NCBI RefSeq assembly: GCF_005889725.1 | Contig: NZ_VCKX01000017.1 | Coordinates: forward strand, 1-64,000 | Origin: Nonomuraea zeae | GTDB lineage: Bacteria; Actinomycetota; Actinomycetes; Streptosporangiales; Streptosporangiaceae | DNA: 64,000 nt | Reading direction: 5' to 3' | Shown: positions 8,481 through 17,813 of the stretch, in pieces | Numbering within the stretch: the stretch's first letter is position 1 | How the letters are laid out: each line of letters opens with the position of its first letter | Notes under the pieces: model-generated | Database searches by the model: none | What the model saw: the letters and a program-made list of their open reading frames with translations, nothing else | Told to the model about the DNA's origin: nothing | Position numbers and translations under genes: made by a program

Positions 8481-8650
8481 CCGAAGACGTACGAGCCGCC
8501 GCCGGACGCATGTACGCGGCGTTCAACGCCCGCGACAGCATGCACGGCGTGCCCGGCGGGCGGCCCGCCACCATGCTGGAGATGTTCCGGGTGCGTGACG
8601 GGCGTATCGCCGAGCTGTGGGGGCTGTCCTCGCCGCGACGCGACTCCTGA
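8477..8650 (+). pseudogene. SnoaL-like remnant with internal deletion
   Basis: 57-codon frame overlapping the MarR stop by 4 nt. The first 20 residues (MTEDVRAAAGRMYAAFNARD) are a typical SnoaL-like N-terminus and the end (MLEMFRVRDGRIAELWGLSS) is a typical C-terminal strand pair. The central 60-70 residues of the fold are missing in frame. It may still be translated but cannot form the full barrel. Confidence 0.65.
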
Positions 8651-8673
8651 GACGTTCCCAGGGGCGAGCGCGC

Positions 8674-9819
8674 TTACGCGGCCGGCTCCTCGTCGCGGGG
8701 GAAGAAGGGCAGCTCCAGGTAGACGCGGTCGGCGGCGGCGAGGATCTTCGCGGCGTCGTCGACCGGCGGGTGGATCTGCTGGTTGATCCGCTTCTTGATG
8801 GCCGCGCCGTCCGCGCCCGAGGCCATCACCCTGCGGTCCCAGCCCCGGGTGAAGATCCCGCCGGCGCCGCCCAGGTCCAGGCAGGTGACGTACGGGCCGG
8901 GGGTGAAGTCGCGCAGCGGCACGCCGAGCAGGTCGGCCGCCGCGTTGTACCCCGCCACCTTGCCGAGCGGGGTGGCGTGCTGGCAGGCCTGCATGACCGT
9001 GTGCTCGTCGTCGAACGCCGCCATGGCCGCGTCCCCGGCGACGAACACCTCGGGAAGGGCGCGCAGCCGCCGGTCCACCGGCACTCGGCCGAGGTGGTCG
9101 AGCTCGCCGGAGATCTGCCGGGTGAGCTCGCTGGCCCTCATCCCCACCGACCAGACCACCGCGTCCGCTCCGGCTTTGGTGCCGTCCGAAAGGACGGCGT
9201 ACCCGTCGCCGACCTCCGTCACCGTCGTCCCGAGGCGGCATTCGATGCCCAGCTCGTCCAGCGCCGCCTCGATCTCCTTGCGCGGGCCGGGGCCGAGCTC
9301 GCCTCCGACCACCTCCGACCGGTCCACCAGCAGCACCCGGCCCCTGGCGGCCAGCGCGGTCGCGATCTCCAGACCGGTGAACCCGGCGCCGACGACCACC
9401 GCGGAATAGTCCTCCCGGTCGCGCAGCAGGCCGGTGAGCCGCCGGGCCCCGTCCAAGGTGTCGATGTCGAAGAGCCGTTCGGCGCCGGGCAGGCCGCTGG
9501 GCCGGACGAGCTTGCTGCCCGCCGCCAGCACCAGGCGGTCATAGCCGATCTCCTCGCCGCCGGCGACCACCACGCGGCGGCCGGTGTCGATCGTGCTCAC
9601 CCAGGCCCGCAGGTGCTCGACGCCGATCGGCTCCAGGATCCTGCGCAGCTCCACCTTGGCCAGCTCCGGCTCCGGCTCGTACAGGCGCGGCCGCAGCACC
9701 AGGTGCTCGTCCGGCGCGATGAGCGTGATGCGCAGGTCCGCCTCCCCGCGCGCCAGCGCCGCTCCCGCCGCACTCCACACGCCCGCGAAGCCGCCTCCGA
9801 TGATCACAACGTGCGCCAC
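8674..9819 (-). CDS. NAD(P)/FAD oxidoreductase, NDH-2-like
   Basis: 381-aa two-dinucleotide-domain flavoprotein. GGGFAGVW at residues 8-15 binds FAD; GAGFTGLE near 146 binds NAD(P)H; VFVAGDAA near 270 is the C-terminal FAD motif. The start is a GTG preceded by AGAGGA rather than an upstream open extension. It lacks a clear C-terminal membrane helix. It sits downstream of an ECF41 sigma gene on the same strand. ECF41 sigmas are typically paired with carboxymuconolactone decarboxylase, oxidoreductase or epimerase genes, so this is the likely target. Confidence 0.88.
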   Translation of the reverse strand: MAHVVIIGGGFAGVWSAAGAALARGEADLRITLIAPDEHLVLRPRLYEPEPELAKVELRRILEPIGVEHLRAWVSTIDTGRRVVVAGGEEIGYDRLVLAAGSKLVRPSGLPGAERLFDIDTLDGARRLTGLLRDREDYSAVVVGAGFTGLEIATALAARGRVLLVDRSEVVGGELGPGPRKEIEAALDELGIECRLGTTVTEVGDGYAVLSDGTKAGADAVVWSVGMRASELTRQISGELDHLGRVPVDRRLRALPEVFVAGDAAMAAFDDEHTVMQACQHATPLGKVAGYNAAADLLGVPLRDFTPGPYVTCLDLGGAGGIFTRGWDRRVMASGADGAAIKKRINQQIHPPVDDAAKILAAADRVYLELPFFPRDEEPAA

Positions 9820-9886
9820 TGTCTCGTCCTCTCTCAGCCTCGCCCCCGGGGATCCGGGGGCTCGGCAGGGAGACAAGACGGCGGGT

Positions 9887-10759
9887 TCAGATGTGACCGA
9901 TGCGGGCGAGCTTCTCCGGATTGACCAGCCTCCTGAACGCCGTGATCCGCCCACCGGCGATCTCCACGGTGTCGAGCCAGACCAGCTCGCCGCCCTGGTA
10001 GGTAGCCAGAGCCGGCTGCCCGTTCACCTCGATGATCTGGAAGGCGTCGGGCCGCCTCATCTCGATCTGCCTGACCGCCAGCCGGGCGATCAGCTCGGCG
10101 CCCCGGATCGGCCGGCGCGCGGCGGTCGCCTTGCCGCCGCCGTCGGCGACGTAGACGGCCTCGGGGTGCAGCAGCTCGACGAGCCCGCCGATGTCGCCCG
10201 CGTCGGCGGCCGCCTTGAACGCCTTGAGCACGCGTTCGGTCTCGGCCCTGGAGGCCCGGGGCCGCTCCTCGACCTCGGCGACCCGGGCCCGCGCGCGCGA
10301 GGCGAGCTTGCGGCTGGCGGCGGGCGTGCCGCCGAGCACCTCGGCGATCCGGCCGAACGGGAAGTCGAAGACGTCGTGCAGTACCAGCGCGACGCGTTCG
10401 GCGGGGGTGAGCCGCTCCATGACGACCAGCATCGCGGTGCTCACCGACTCGTCCATGAGCAGCCGGGCGGCGGCGTCGGGCCCGGTCAGCAGCGGTTCGG
10501 GCAGCCAGGGCCCGACATAGGACTCACGCCGGACGCGCGCCGACTTCAGCACGTTGTACGACGTCCGGGCGGCCAGGGTCACCAGCCAGGCCCGCAGATC
10601 CCGCACCTCGGACAGGTCGGCGGCGGCGGCCCGCAACCAGACCTCCTGCGTCACGTCCTCGGCCTCGGTCACGGTGCCGAGGATCCGGTAGGCCGCCCCG
10701 AAGACCGCGGGGCGATGCGCCGCCCAGTCGCCCTCCGCCAGCGCGCCGGTCAGCTCCAT
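9887..10759 (-). CDS. ECF41-type RNA polymerase sigma factor
   Basis: 290 aa. Sigma2 region spans residues 15-85 (GAAYRILGTVTEAEDVTQEVWLR) and sigma4 about 125-180. A SnoaL-like C-terminal extension carries DGGGK (near 216) and ends with LVNPEKL, the signature pair of the ECF41 group, in which this extension controls activity in place of an anti-sigma factor. The ATG at 10759 follows GGAGGAGG with 6-nt spacing and is preferred over a longer frame. A TAGGAT -10-like box lies at 10801-10806. The FAD oxidoreductase downstream is the expected regulon member. Confidence 0.92.
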   Translation of the reverse strand: MELTGALAEGDWAAHRPAVFGAAYRILGTVTEAEDVTQEVWLRAAAADLSEVRDLRAWLVTLAARTSYNVLKSARVRRESYVGPWLPEPLLTGPDAAARLLMDESVSTAMLVVMERLTPAERVALVLHDVFDFPFGRIAEVLGGTPAASRKLASRARARVAEVEERPRASRAETERVLKAFKAAADAGDIGGLVELLHPEAVYVADGGGKATAARRPIRGAELIARLAVRQIEMRRPDAFQIIEVNGQPALATYQGGELVWLDTVEIAGGRITAFRRLVNPEKLARIGHI

Positions 10760-10820
10760 CCTCGGCCTCCTCCCCGGTCGGACCGGCGGACGACCTCCGA
10801 TCCTAGACAAACCGCCGTGA

Positions 10821-11393
10821 TCATCGATCGAGCAGGGCCGCGGCCATCTGCTGGATCGAGCGGGTGAAGCGGCGCGGGTCGCCGGGCGGCGTCATGTGGC
10901 GGATCAGATCGCCGTCGAAGACCGCGAGCAGGGCGTGGGAGAGGAAGTCCGCGTCGAGATCCGGGCGTCCTTCTGCGAACAGGGCGCTGAGGTGGCGGTG
11001 CCAGGACTGGTAGCTGGGGTCGTCGTACTTGTCCTCCGCGCAGGCCTGCCCGTGCGCGGACAGCAGGACGGCGTTGCCTTCGGCGATCGCGCCGAGCCCG
11101 TCGAGGAAGGCGAGCATCCGGTCCCGGGCGGGCGCTCCCGGCCCCAGGGGCGGCGGTCCGTTCACGACCGCGTCGCGCAGCTCGCGGGACCTTTCCTCCA
11201 GCAGCGCCTGCAGCAGCCCCGCGCGGCTGCCGAAGCGGCGGAACACGGTGCCCTTTCCGACTCCGGCGAGGGCGGCGACGCGGTCGAGCGACACATGGTC
11301 CCCGCCGCCTTCGGCCAGCAGCTGCTCGGTCGCGCGGAGCACCGCACGCCGGTTGCGGGTCGCGTCGGCACGCTCGGCGCGCTGCTGGGTCAT
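10821..11393 (-). CDS. TetR-family repressor
   Basis: 190-aa regulator with helix-turn-helix SLDRVAALAGVGKGTVFRRF near residues 34-53. The start at MTQQRAERAD follows a GGGA site. Divergent from the reductase gene at 11495; two related palindromes lie between them, so it probably represses both itself and the reductase. Confidence 0.9.
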   Translation of the reverse strand: MTQQRAERADATRNRRAVLRATEQLLAEGGGDHVSLDRVAALAGVGKGTVFRRFGSRAGLLQALLEERSRELRDAVVNGPPPLGPGAPARDRMLAFLDGLGAIAEGNAVLLSAHGQACAEDKYDDPSYQSWHRHLSALFAEGRPDLDADFLSHALLAVFDGDLIRHMTPPGDPRRFTRSIQQMAAALLDR

Positions 11394-11412
11394 CGGTATC
11401 CCTGCCCTAGAC

Positions 11413-11461
11413 GGACTGTCAGTCCACATATGTTATCGTGCGCTAACCGGACTATCGGTCC
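11413..11461. promoter_or_regulatory. Two TetR operators in divergent promoter
   Basis: GGACTGTCAGTCC at 11413-11425 and GGACTATCGGTCC at 11449-11461 share the pattern GGACTRTCRGTCC. Centres are 36 bp apart. Confidence 0.8.
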
Positions 11462-11494
11462 GCATGATGCCCCCTCGTTCGTAAGGAGTCCTCC

Positions 11495-12409
11495 ATGGAC
11501 ATGCGCGCGCTCGTCGTCGATCCCGGCGTCCCCGGTTCCCTGCGTCTCGGGACCGCGCCCGAGCCGGAGGCCGCTCCCGGCCAGCTGGTGCTCGATGTGC
11601 GGCACCTCTCGCTCAACCGCGGCGAGGTGGAGTTCGCCGGCCGCCGCCCGGCCGGAACCGTGCACGGCTACGACGCCGCGGGAGTCGTCGTGCGCGCCGC
11701 GGCGGACGGCACCGGCCCCGCCGCGGGGGCCAGGGTCGCGGCGTTCGGCGCCGGGGCGTGGGCCCAGCGGATGGCCGTGGAGACCACCGCGGTGGCCGAG
11801 GTCCCCGCCGAGGTCGACCTCGCCGACGCCGCCGCGCTGCCGATGGCCGGCATCAGCGCGCTGCGCACGCTGCGCTCCCGCTCCGTCCTGGGCCGGCGGG
11901 TGCTGATCACCGGCGCCGCCGGGGGAGTCGGCCGGTACGCGGTCCAGCTGGCGGCCCTGGGCGGCGCCCACGTCATCGCGTCGGTGGGGTCGCCGGCCCG
12001 CGCCGCCGGGCTGAGCGAGCTGGGCGCCCACGAGGTGGTGGTCGGCCTGGAGGGCATCGACCGGCCGGTGGACCTCATCATCGACAACGTCGGCGGAGCG
12101 CAGCTGGTCGCGGCCTGGGAGCTGCTCGCGCCGGGCGGGGGCGTGCAGAACATCGGCTGGGCGTCGGACGAGCCGGCGGTGTTCGCGCCGTACTCGATGT
12201 TCTTCGTCGGCCCGGCCAAGACGATGAGCACGTTCGGCGACGTGCACGAGGTCGGCCCCGATCTGCGCACCCTGCTGGAGTTCACGGCGGCCGGGCGGCT
12301 CTCCCCGGAAGTCGGCTGGCGCGGCTCCTGGGATCGCGTCACCGAGGCCGCCCAGGCGCTGCTGGAGCGGCGCATCGCCGGTAAGGCGGTTCTGGACGTG
12401 GAGCCGTAG
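11495..12409 (+). CDS. Zinc-binding-dehydrogenase-family quinone reductase
   Basis: 304-aa medium-chain reductase. The N-terminal GroES-like domain is followed by a Rossmann fold with GAAGGVGRYAVQLA near residue 150. The structural and catalytic zinc cysteines are absent, as in quinone oxidoreductase and enoyl reductase branches that use NADPH without zinc. AAGGAG precedes the ATG. It is shorter than the usual 320-340 aa, mainly at the N-terminal domain. Divergent TetR and paired operators imply induction by an electrophile or quinone-like ligand (inference). Confidence 0.88.
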   Translation: MDMRALVVDPGVPGSLRLGTAPEPEAAPGQLVLDVRHLSLNRGEVEFAGRRPAGTVHGYDAAGVVVRAAADGTGPAAGARVAAFGAGAWAQRMAVETTAVAEVPAEVDLADAAALPMAGISALRTLRSRSVLGRRVLITGAAGGVGRYAVQLAALGGAHVIASVGSPARAAGLSELGAHEVVVGLEGIDRPVDLIIDNVGGAQLVAAWELLAPGGGVQNIGWASDEPAVFAPYSMFFVGPAKTMSTFGDVHEVGPDLRTLLEFTAAGRLSPEVGWRGSWDRVTEAAQALLERRIAGKAVLDVEP

Positions 12410-12451
12410 GGCAGCAGGGCCGTCAGTGACGCGTCGGGTGAACCGCCCCGC

Positions 12452-13441
12452 TCATCCGGGACCCGCGGTCCCGGCGCCGCGGCTTTCCTCCCGGGCGGCA
12501 CGCAGGACGACGGCCAGGAAGACCACGCCCACGCCGATGCTCAGGGCGTGCTGAACGACCGCGACCATCGCGTACTCGGCCGTCGCGAAACCTCCGGGCC
12601 GCAGGATCACCATCGGCAGCTTCCAGCAGCTCCACGCGAACAGCGATCCTGCGGCCCCGAAGGCCAGCGTCATCGGGATCCACCGCCGGAGCCGGGCCGG
12701 CCGGCAGCGCGTGATCGCCCGGACGCTCCAGACCCCGAGCAGAGCCCACAGCGCGGAGCTCGCGTTCAGCAGCCGTCCGTTGAGATCCCAGTGGTCGCGA
12801 TGAGCCGGGTCCAGGCCCAGCGTCCCGCCCAGCGCCCAGGCGGACCAGAGCAGGCCAAGCCCGGCGGCCACGGCCATCGCCACCGTGACCGGTGCCGACG
12901 GGCGGGGCCGGCCGTCGCCGGCCCGGCCGATGAAGGCCCGCGGCCATCTCTCCCGCAGATAGATCGGCAAGGCCACGGCCAGGCCCACGGCCATCCCGGC
13001 GAAGCCGATGGCGAGGAAGACCGTCTCCGCTCGCGGAGCCGAGGCGGAGTCCTCGCCGCCACCCAGATCGACCCCGAGCGCGCCGAGCACGCCTTTGACC
13101 ACCGAGTAGGGAAGCAGCGGGACCAGGAAGCCCGCGCCCACCCAGGAGAAGAAGACCACCGGTACGCCCGGCAGCCGGCGGCCCCATCGCTGGGCCAGCG
13201 CCAGCCCCAGCGCGACCCCGGTCACCGCCATCACCACGGTGACCGCGTTCAGCAGCACCCAGTCGAGGGTCCCGTAGTCGTCCGGACCGTGCCCGAGCAG
13301 CGCCGCAGCGACCCAGAAGACCTTGACCGCCAGGTAGAGCGACATGCTGAGCGCCGCGACCCAGCCCGCGATCCTGCGCACCGTGCTCCATCGCGCGCCC
13401 ACCCCCGTTTCGGCGGGGAACCCACCCGAACCTCGCGTCAT
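12452..13441 (-). CDS. Polytopic membrane protein, unknown function
   Basis: 329 aa with about eight hydrophobic segments starting at residue 28 (VAALSMSLYLAVKVFWVAAALL). A short basic/Pro-rich loop lies mid-protein (RAGDGRPRPSAP). A second long open frame on the same strand is rich in Arg/Gly and is a shadow. I do not recognise the family; convergent with the reductase gene. Confidence 0.7.
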   Translation of the reverse strand: MTRGSGGFPAETGVGARWSTVRRIAGWVAALSMSLYLAVKVFWVAAALLGHGPDDYGTLDWVLLNAVTVVMAVTGVALGLALAQRWGRRLPGVPVVFFSWVGAGFLVPLLPYSVVKGVLGALGVDLGGGEDSASAPRAETVFLAIGFAGMAVGLAVALPIYLRERWPRAFIGRAGDGRPRPSAPVTVAMAVAAGLGLLWSAWALGGTLGLDPAHRDHWDLNGRLLNASSALWALLGVWSVRAITRCRPARLRRWIPMTLAFGAAGSLFAWSCWKLPMVILRPGGFATAEYAMVAVVQHALSIGVGVVFLAVVLRAAREESRGAGTAGPG

Positions 13442-13574
13442 TTGACCCCCAACCCGATGCCTGCCGATCTCGACGCGCCTCGAGTGTTGCCGGGGTGCCG
13501 ATCGGGCGGGATCCCCCGAAGGTGTGAAAAGGCCCCCTGCACGGGGGAGCAGGATCAGCCTGGGCCCGTTCTCA

Positions 13575-14564
13575 TCACGTCACGGACTGGCCGCCCTGGT
13601 CCAGCAAGGCGTTGATCATCTCCTGGAGTTCGGCGCGTCCGGTGGTGCCGAGCGCGCCGGACAGGGCCTGGGCCAGCTTGTCGAAGGGGTCGTCCGTCGG
13701 CAGCTCTTTCACCTTCTCGGCCAGCTCCGCCACGCTCCACTGCCCGTCCTTCTGGACGTGGCCGCCGATGGACCAGCCCTGGTTGACCGCGACCGTGCCG
13801 CCTCGTACCGACAGCACCTGGCCGGTGAGCGGGCAGGCCGGACTGGCCAGGTAGGCGGCGACGGGCGCGCTCGCGGCCGGGTGCAGGGGATCGAACCGGG
13901 TCGCCGGCGGTTCCTGGCTCATGCCGGGGACGCCGAGGGTGAGCCTGGTGCGGGCCATCGACGGCGAGATGCAGTTGACCCGCACGCCGTAGCGGCCCAG
14001 CTCAAGGGCGGCCACGGCGGTCAGCGCCGCCACCCCGGCGTTGCCCGCCGCGTAGGAGGCCTGCGCGGGCAGCGGGTTGAGCAGCCCGGAGCCGGAGGAG
14101 GTGTTGACGACGGCGCGGTCTACGCGGGCGCCTGCCCGGAACCGGTCGCGCCAGTGGCGGGCCGCCCAGCGCGTCACCGCGAAGGTGCCCTTGAGCTTGA
14201 CGGCCAGGACGTCGTCGAAGTCCTCTTCCGACAGGTCGGTCAGGCCCATGTTCCGTTCGATGGTCGCGTTGTTGACCACCACGTGCAGGTCGCCGAAGGA
14301 CTGCACGGCCGTCTCCACCATGCGGCGGGCGCCGGCCCAGTCGGCGACGCTGTCGGTGTTGGCCACGGCCTGCCCGCCAGCCGCGGTGATCTCCTCGACG
14401 ACGCCCGCCGCCACGCCGGCGTCGCCGCCGCTGCCGTCGATGGCGACGCCGGGATCGTTGACGACGACCTTGGCGCCCTCGGCCGCGAAGAACAGCGCCT
14501 CCTCCCGCCCGATGCCGCGCCCCGCTCCGGTGATGAGGACGACACGTCCGTCCAGACTCCCCAT
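13575..14564 (-). CDS. SDR-family oxidoreductase with altered active site
   Basis: 329-aa classical-type SDR with a C-terminal extension of about 50 aa. The cofactor motif GAGRGIGREEA is at residues 12-22, NNAT near 101, and the serine in NTSSGSG near 152. The catalytic YxxxK motif reads YAAGN: asparagine replaces the lysine. The rest resembles the acyl-CoA/hydroxyacyl dehydrogenase group. The ATG at 14564 is preceded by GAAGGG. Divergent from a TetR gene with a palindromic region between them. Dehydrogenase activity is doubtful unless another residue substitutes. Confidence 0.85.
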   Translation of the reverse strand: MGSLDGRVVLITGAGRGIGREEALFFAAEGAKVVVNDPGVAIDGSGGDAGVAAGVVEEITAAGGQAVANTDSVADWAGARRMVETAVQSFGDLHVVVNNATIERNMGLTDLSEEDFDDVLAVKLKGTFAVTRWAARHWRDRFRAGARVDRAVVNTSSGSGLLNPLPAQASYAAGNAGVAALTAVAALELGRYGVRVNCISPSMARTRLTLGVPGMSQEPPATRFDPLHPAASAPVAAYLASPACPLTGQVLSVRGGTVAVNQGWSIGGHVQKDGQWSVAELAEKVKELPTDDPFDKLAQALSGALGTTGRAELQEMINALLDQGGQSVT

Positions 14565-14583
14565 GCTGACCACCCTTCGATCG

Positions 14584-14632
14584 CTACAGTCTATATACTC
14601 ATTCAGTGTATGCACTATTACATACTCTGTAG
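14584..14632. promoter_or_regulatory. Divergent operator region, SDR/TetR
   Basis: Nested dyads: outer CTACAG (14584-14589) with CTGTAG (14627-14632), inner imperfect palindrome ATACTCATTCAGTGTAT (14595-14611). A/T-rich and located between divergent genes, so a TetR site is likely. Confidence 0.6.
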
Positions 14633-14645
14633 TAAAGTGGCTCAC

Positions 14646-15248
14646 ATGGTGGAGAAAGCGGGGCTGCGGGAGCGCAAGAAGCAGCGCACCAGGCAGGCGT
14701 TGATCGACGCGGCGGTGCGCCTGTTCGAGGACAGGGGCTACGACCAGGTGACCGTGGCCGAGATCACCGACGCGGCGGAGGTGTCCCCCCGCACCTTCTT
14801 CCTCCACTTTCAGACCAAGGAGGACGTGCTCCTGGCCGACACCGACGTGCGCGTCGATCTGGCGCTGGCGGCGATCGCCGAGCGCCCCGCAGGGGAGCAA
14901 CTGTCCGAGGTGCTGGTGCGGGCGACGGACCAGATGATCGTCAACGCCTGGGATCGCGACCTGTCCAGCGGCCTCGCGGCGCTTCGGGCACGGCTGGCGG
15001 CCTCGGAGCCGGCGCTACAGGCCCGGCTGATGCAGCGCTACCTGGCGGTGCAGGCCGAGCTGGCCCGGGCGCTGCAACTGGCCTACCCCGACCGGCTCGA
15101 CCCGACCACCGCCTCCGCCCTGGTCGGCGCGATGGTGGGCGCGGTCAGCGCGGCCGCGCTGACCGCTCTGCAGCGCGGCGACGGCCCCGACGAGGTGCGC
15201 GACGCCATGCGGCAGGCCATGGCCCTGGTGGTGCGATCGGTTGCCTGA
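14646..15248 (+). CDS. TetR-family repressor
   Basis: 200-aa regulator. The DNA-binding motif is VTVAEITDAAEVSPRTFFLH around residues 36-55. A GTAGTAA -10-like box sits about 12 bp before the ATG, consistent with a short or absent leader. A much longer upstream open frame lacks coding character. Divergent SDR gene is the probable target. Confidence 0.9.
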   Translation: MVEKAGLRERKKQRTRQALIDAAVRLFEDRGYDQVTVAEITDAAEVSPRTFFLHFQTKEDVLLADTDVRVDLALAAIAERPAGEQLSEVLVRATDQMIVNAWDRDLSSGLAALRARLAASEPALQARLMQRYLAVQAELARALQLAYPDRLDPTTASALVGAMVGAVSAAALTALQRGDGPDEVRDAMRQAMALVVRSVA

Positions 15249-15266
15249 TCGCCGGACGGCCGGCGG

Positions 15267-15893
15267 TCAGGCCTTTTCGGCCGTGAGCCAGGCCGCCAGC
15301 CCCAGGTAGACGAGCCCGCTGCCGACGTCCAGCCGGCGCCGGGCCCGCGCCGATCGCCGGACGCGATCGGCCAGCGCCGAGCTGAGCATCGCGTACGTGC
15401 CGTCGCTGGCCATGCCCAGCACCACCCAGACCAGCCCGAACACCAGCATCTGCCCGGCGACCGGCCCGGCCGCCGGGTTGGTGAAGCCCGGCAGGAACGC
15501 CAGGAAGAAGATGGCCGTCTTCGGGTTGAGCACGTTGACCACGAACCCTTCCCAGAACATCCGCCGCCCCGACTGGTGCGGCATCTCCGCGATCTCCTCG
15601 CCGCCGCCCCCGCGCATGAGCTTGCGGACCCCGAGCCAGACGAGGTAGGCGATGCCGGCGTACTTGACCACGGTGAACGCCGTCGCGGAGGCCGCCAGCA
15701 GCGCGCTGATGCCGAGCGTGGCGGCGGCCACGTGCACCAGCGAGCCCGCGTGCACACCGAGCGCGGAGATCAGCCCGGCGGTCCGGCCCTGCGCGACACT
15801 GCGGCTGACGATGAACACCACAGCGGGACCCGGCACCAGCAGGATGGCGAGCGTGGCCGCACAGAAGAGGGCAAGTGTCGCGAGATCGGGCAT
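15267..15893 (-). CDS. LysE/RhtB-family exporter
   Basis: 208 aa, typical length for this family, with five to six membrane helices and the N-terminal signature AILLVPGPAVVFIVSRS (residues 16-32). Mid-protein VNVLNPKTAIFFLAFLPGF is the second conserved family block. Members export amino acids or homoserine lactones through the cytoplasmic membrane. Convergent with the TetR gene. An alternative start three codons upstream is possible. Confidence 0.9.
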   Translation of the reverse strand: MPDLATLALFCAATLAILLVPGPAVVFIVSRSVAQGRTAGLISALGVHAGSLVHVAAATLGISALLAASATAFTVVKYAGIAYLVWLGVRKLMRGGGGEEIAEMPHQSGRRMFWEGFVVNVLNPKTAIFFLAFLPGFTNPAAGPVAGQMLVFGLVWVVLGMASDGTYAMLSSALADRVRRSARARRRLDVGSGLVYLGLAAWLTAEKA

Positions 15894-16097
15894 GAACCTC
15901 ATCCTAAGGAAGGTCGTCAAGGGCTTTTCGGCGCGACCGCCGGCCGCGCCGGAAGGGCACCTCCACGGCGGGCTCGGCGCCGGATGGGCGCTCGGGATGC
16001 CCGGCTTCCCCTGGGCCACAGCTGCCGCCCGGCACGCTCAGGGCGGCACCTGCTCCGCGCCGTCGAGGCCCGGCCAATCACGACATAGCATGATCTA

Positions 16098-16985
16098 ATG
16101 GACATTTTGCGGCTCTCCACGGATGCGCGGCAGCGGCGCAGTTCCGAGATGCGGGCGTTCCTCCGGTCGCGGCGAGCCCGGGTGACGCCCGCCGACGTGG
16201 GCATGCCGGCAGGCGAAGGCCGCCGTACGCCCGGGCTGCGGCGCGAGGAGGTGGCGGTGCTCGCCGGCGTGGGAGTGTCCTGGTACACCTGGCTTGAGCA
16301 GGGACGCGACATCAACGTCTCCGCGGACGTCCTGGACGCCATCGCCAGGGTGCTGCGCCTGGAGCCCGCCGAGCGCGAGCACCTGTACCTCCTCGCCGGC
16401 CTCAATCCGCCGCAGGCGGCGCCGTCCGGAGGCCAGGTCTCCGATGCCGTGCGACGGCTGCTGGAGGGCTGGCTGCCGCGGCCCGCGTACGTCATCGACC
16501 GGCACTGGAACGTCCTCGCGCTCAACCGCGCGGCGGAGATCGTGTTCCAGTGCACCGAGTACGACCACAACTGCCTGGTCAGCTTCTTCACCAACGCCCG
16601 CTACCGCGCGGCGGTCGTGGACTGGCACGACGCGGCGCGAGCGATGATCGGCCTGTTCCGGGCGGACGCCGCCCGCTACCCGGACGATCCCGAGTTCGGC
16701 CGCCTGGCCGCCGACATGTGCGCCGCGAGCCCCGCCTTCGCCGAGATCTGGGCGGAGCTCCCCGTGGGCGGCCCCACCCACGGCACCAAGGCCCTGAACA
16801 TCCCGGGGCTGGGGACGCTGACCTTCGAGGCCACGACCCTGCCGCTGCCCGAGCTGCCCGGCCACCGCCTGTCGCTGCACACCCCCGCGCCGGGGACGGG
16901 TACGCAGGCCCTGCTGGAGCGCTTGGTGGTGGTGCCAGACCCAGGTTCAGCCGACACTGCCGCGCCGGCTCGCGCCGCCCGATGA
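16098..16985 (+). CDS. MmyB-type helix-turn-helix regulator
   Basis: 295 aa. The N-terminal XRE domain includes [20 protein letters not shown] (residues 47-66) and [19 protein letters not shown]. The C-terminal part is the MmyB-like ligand domain, thought to bind fatty-acid-like molecules. Such regulators usually control a neighbouring SDR gene, and one starts 8 bp after this stop. RBS weak; start chosen at the conserved beginning of the domain. Confidence 0.9.
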   Translation: MDILRLSTDARQRRSSEMRAFLRSRRARVTPADVGMPAGEGRRTPGLRREEVAVLAGVGVSWYTWLEQGRDINVSADVLDAIARVLRLEPAEREHLYLLAGLNPPQAAPSGGQVSDAVRRLLEGWLPRPAYVIDRHWNVLALNRAAEIVFQCTEYDHNCLVSFFTNARYRAAVVDWHDAARAMIGLFRADAARYPDDPEFGRLAADMCAASPAFAEIWAELPVGGPTHGTKALNIPGLGTLTFEATTLPLPELPGHRLSLHTPAPGTGTQALLERLVVVPDPGSADTAAPARAAR

Positions 16986-16992
16986 TGGCGGC

Positions 16993-17745
16993 ATGACGCG
17001 ATTCACGAACAGAACCGTTCTGATCACCGGCGGCACCAGCGGCATCGGCTTCGCGACCGCGCGCAGGCTCCTCGACGAGGGCGCGTACGTCGTCATCACC
17101 GGCCGCGACCAGGCCCGCCTCGACAGCGCGGCAGAGCGCCTGGGCTCCGAGCGGGTCCTGCCGGTCCGCGCGGACGTCAGCGTTGACGCCGACCTCGATC
17201 TCCTCATGCGACGCATCGAGACCTGGCGCGGCACCCTCCACGCGGTCTTCGCCAATGCCGGCATCGCGGACTTCAGGCCGGAGTTCACCCCGAAGGACTT
17301 CGACCACACCGTCGGAATCAACTTCAAGGGCGTGTTCTTCACCATCCAGAAGGCGCTGCCGCTGATGGGAGAGGGAGGCGCCGTCGTCATCAACGCCTCC
17401 TGGACCCTGCACCGCGGCCTGCCCGTGGCCTCGCTCTACGCCGCGAGCAAGGCGGCCGTGCACAATCTCGCCCGCACGCTCGGCACCGACCTCGGGCCGC
17501 GTGGCATCCGGGTCAACTCCGTCAGCCCCGGCTACATCGAGACCGAGATGTACCGATCCGCCATCGACCCCGGCGCGGAGACCCGCATCACGGCGGAGGT
17601 GCCGCTCGGCTCGCTCGGCCACCCGGACGATGTCGCCGCCGCCGTCGCCTTCCTGGCCTCGGACGACGCGTCGTACATCACCGGTCAGGACCTCGTCATC
17701 GACGGCGGCCTCGTGGGAGCGGCGCCCCTCGGGCTGCGCCTTTGA
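16993..17745 (+). CDS. SDR-family oxidoreductase
   Basis: 250-aa classical [12 protein letters not shown] at residues 13-21 binds NAD(P); NAG near 91; catalytic Tyr-Lys in YAASKAAV near 155; the C-terminal DLVIDGGL closes the fold. All catalytic residues are present, in contrast to the SDR at 13575. Transcribed with the MmyB-type regulator, 7 bp apart. Confidence 0.93.
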   Translation: MTRFTNRTVLITGGTSGIGFATARRLLDEGAYVVITGRDQARLDSAAERLGSERVLPVRADVSVDADLDLLMRRIETWRGTLHAVFANAGIADFRPEFTPKDFDHTVGINFKGVFFTIQKALPLMGEGGAVVINASWTLHRGLPVASLYAASKAAVHNLARTLGTDLGPRGIRVNSVSPGYIETEMYRSAIDPGAETRITAEVPLGSLGHPDDVAAAVAFLASDDASYITGQDLVIDGGLVGAAPLGLRL

Positions 17746-17813
17746 CCGCCGCAGATGCCGCGTGCCGGTTGTTAGGGTGGACGCCTTGATCGACGCGAGG
17801 GCGGCGGCAGCAC

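Noticed and set aside
12423..13391. 322-codon frame on the minus strand beside the membrane protein
   Set aside because: Same strand, other frame, Gly/Arg-rich; the neighbour frame has regular membrane helices.
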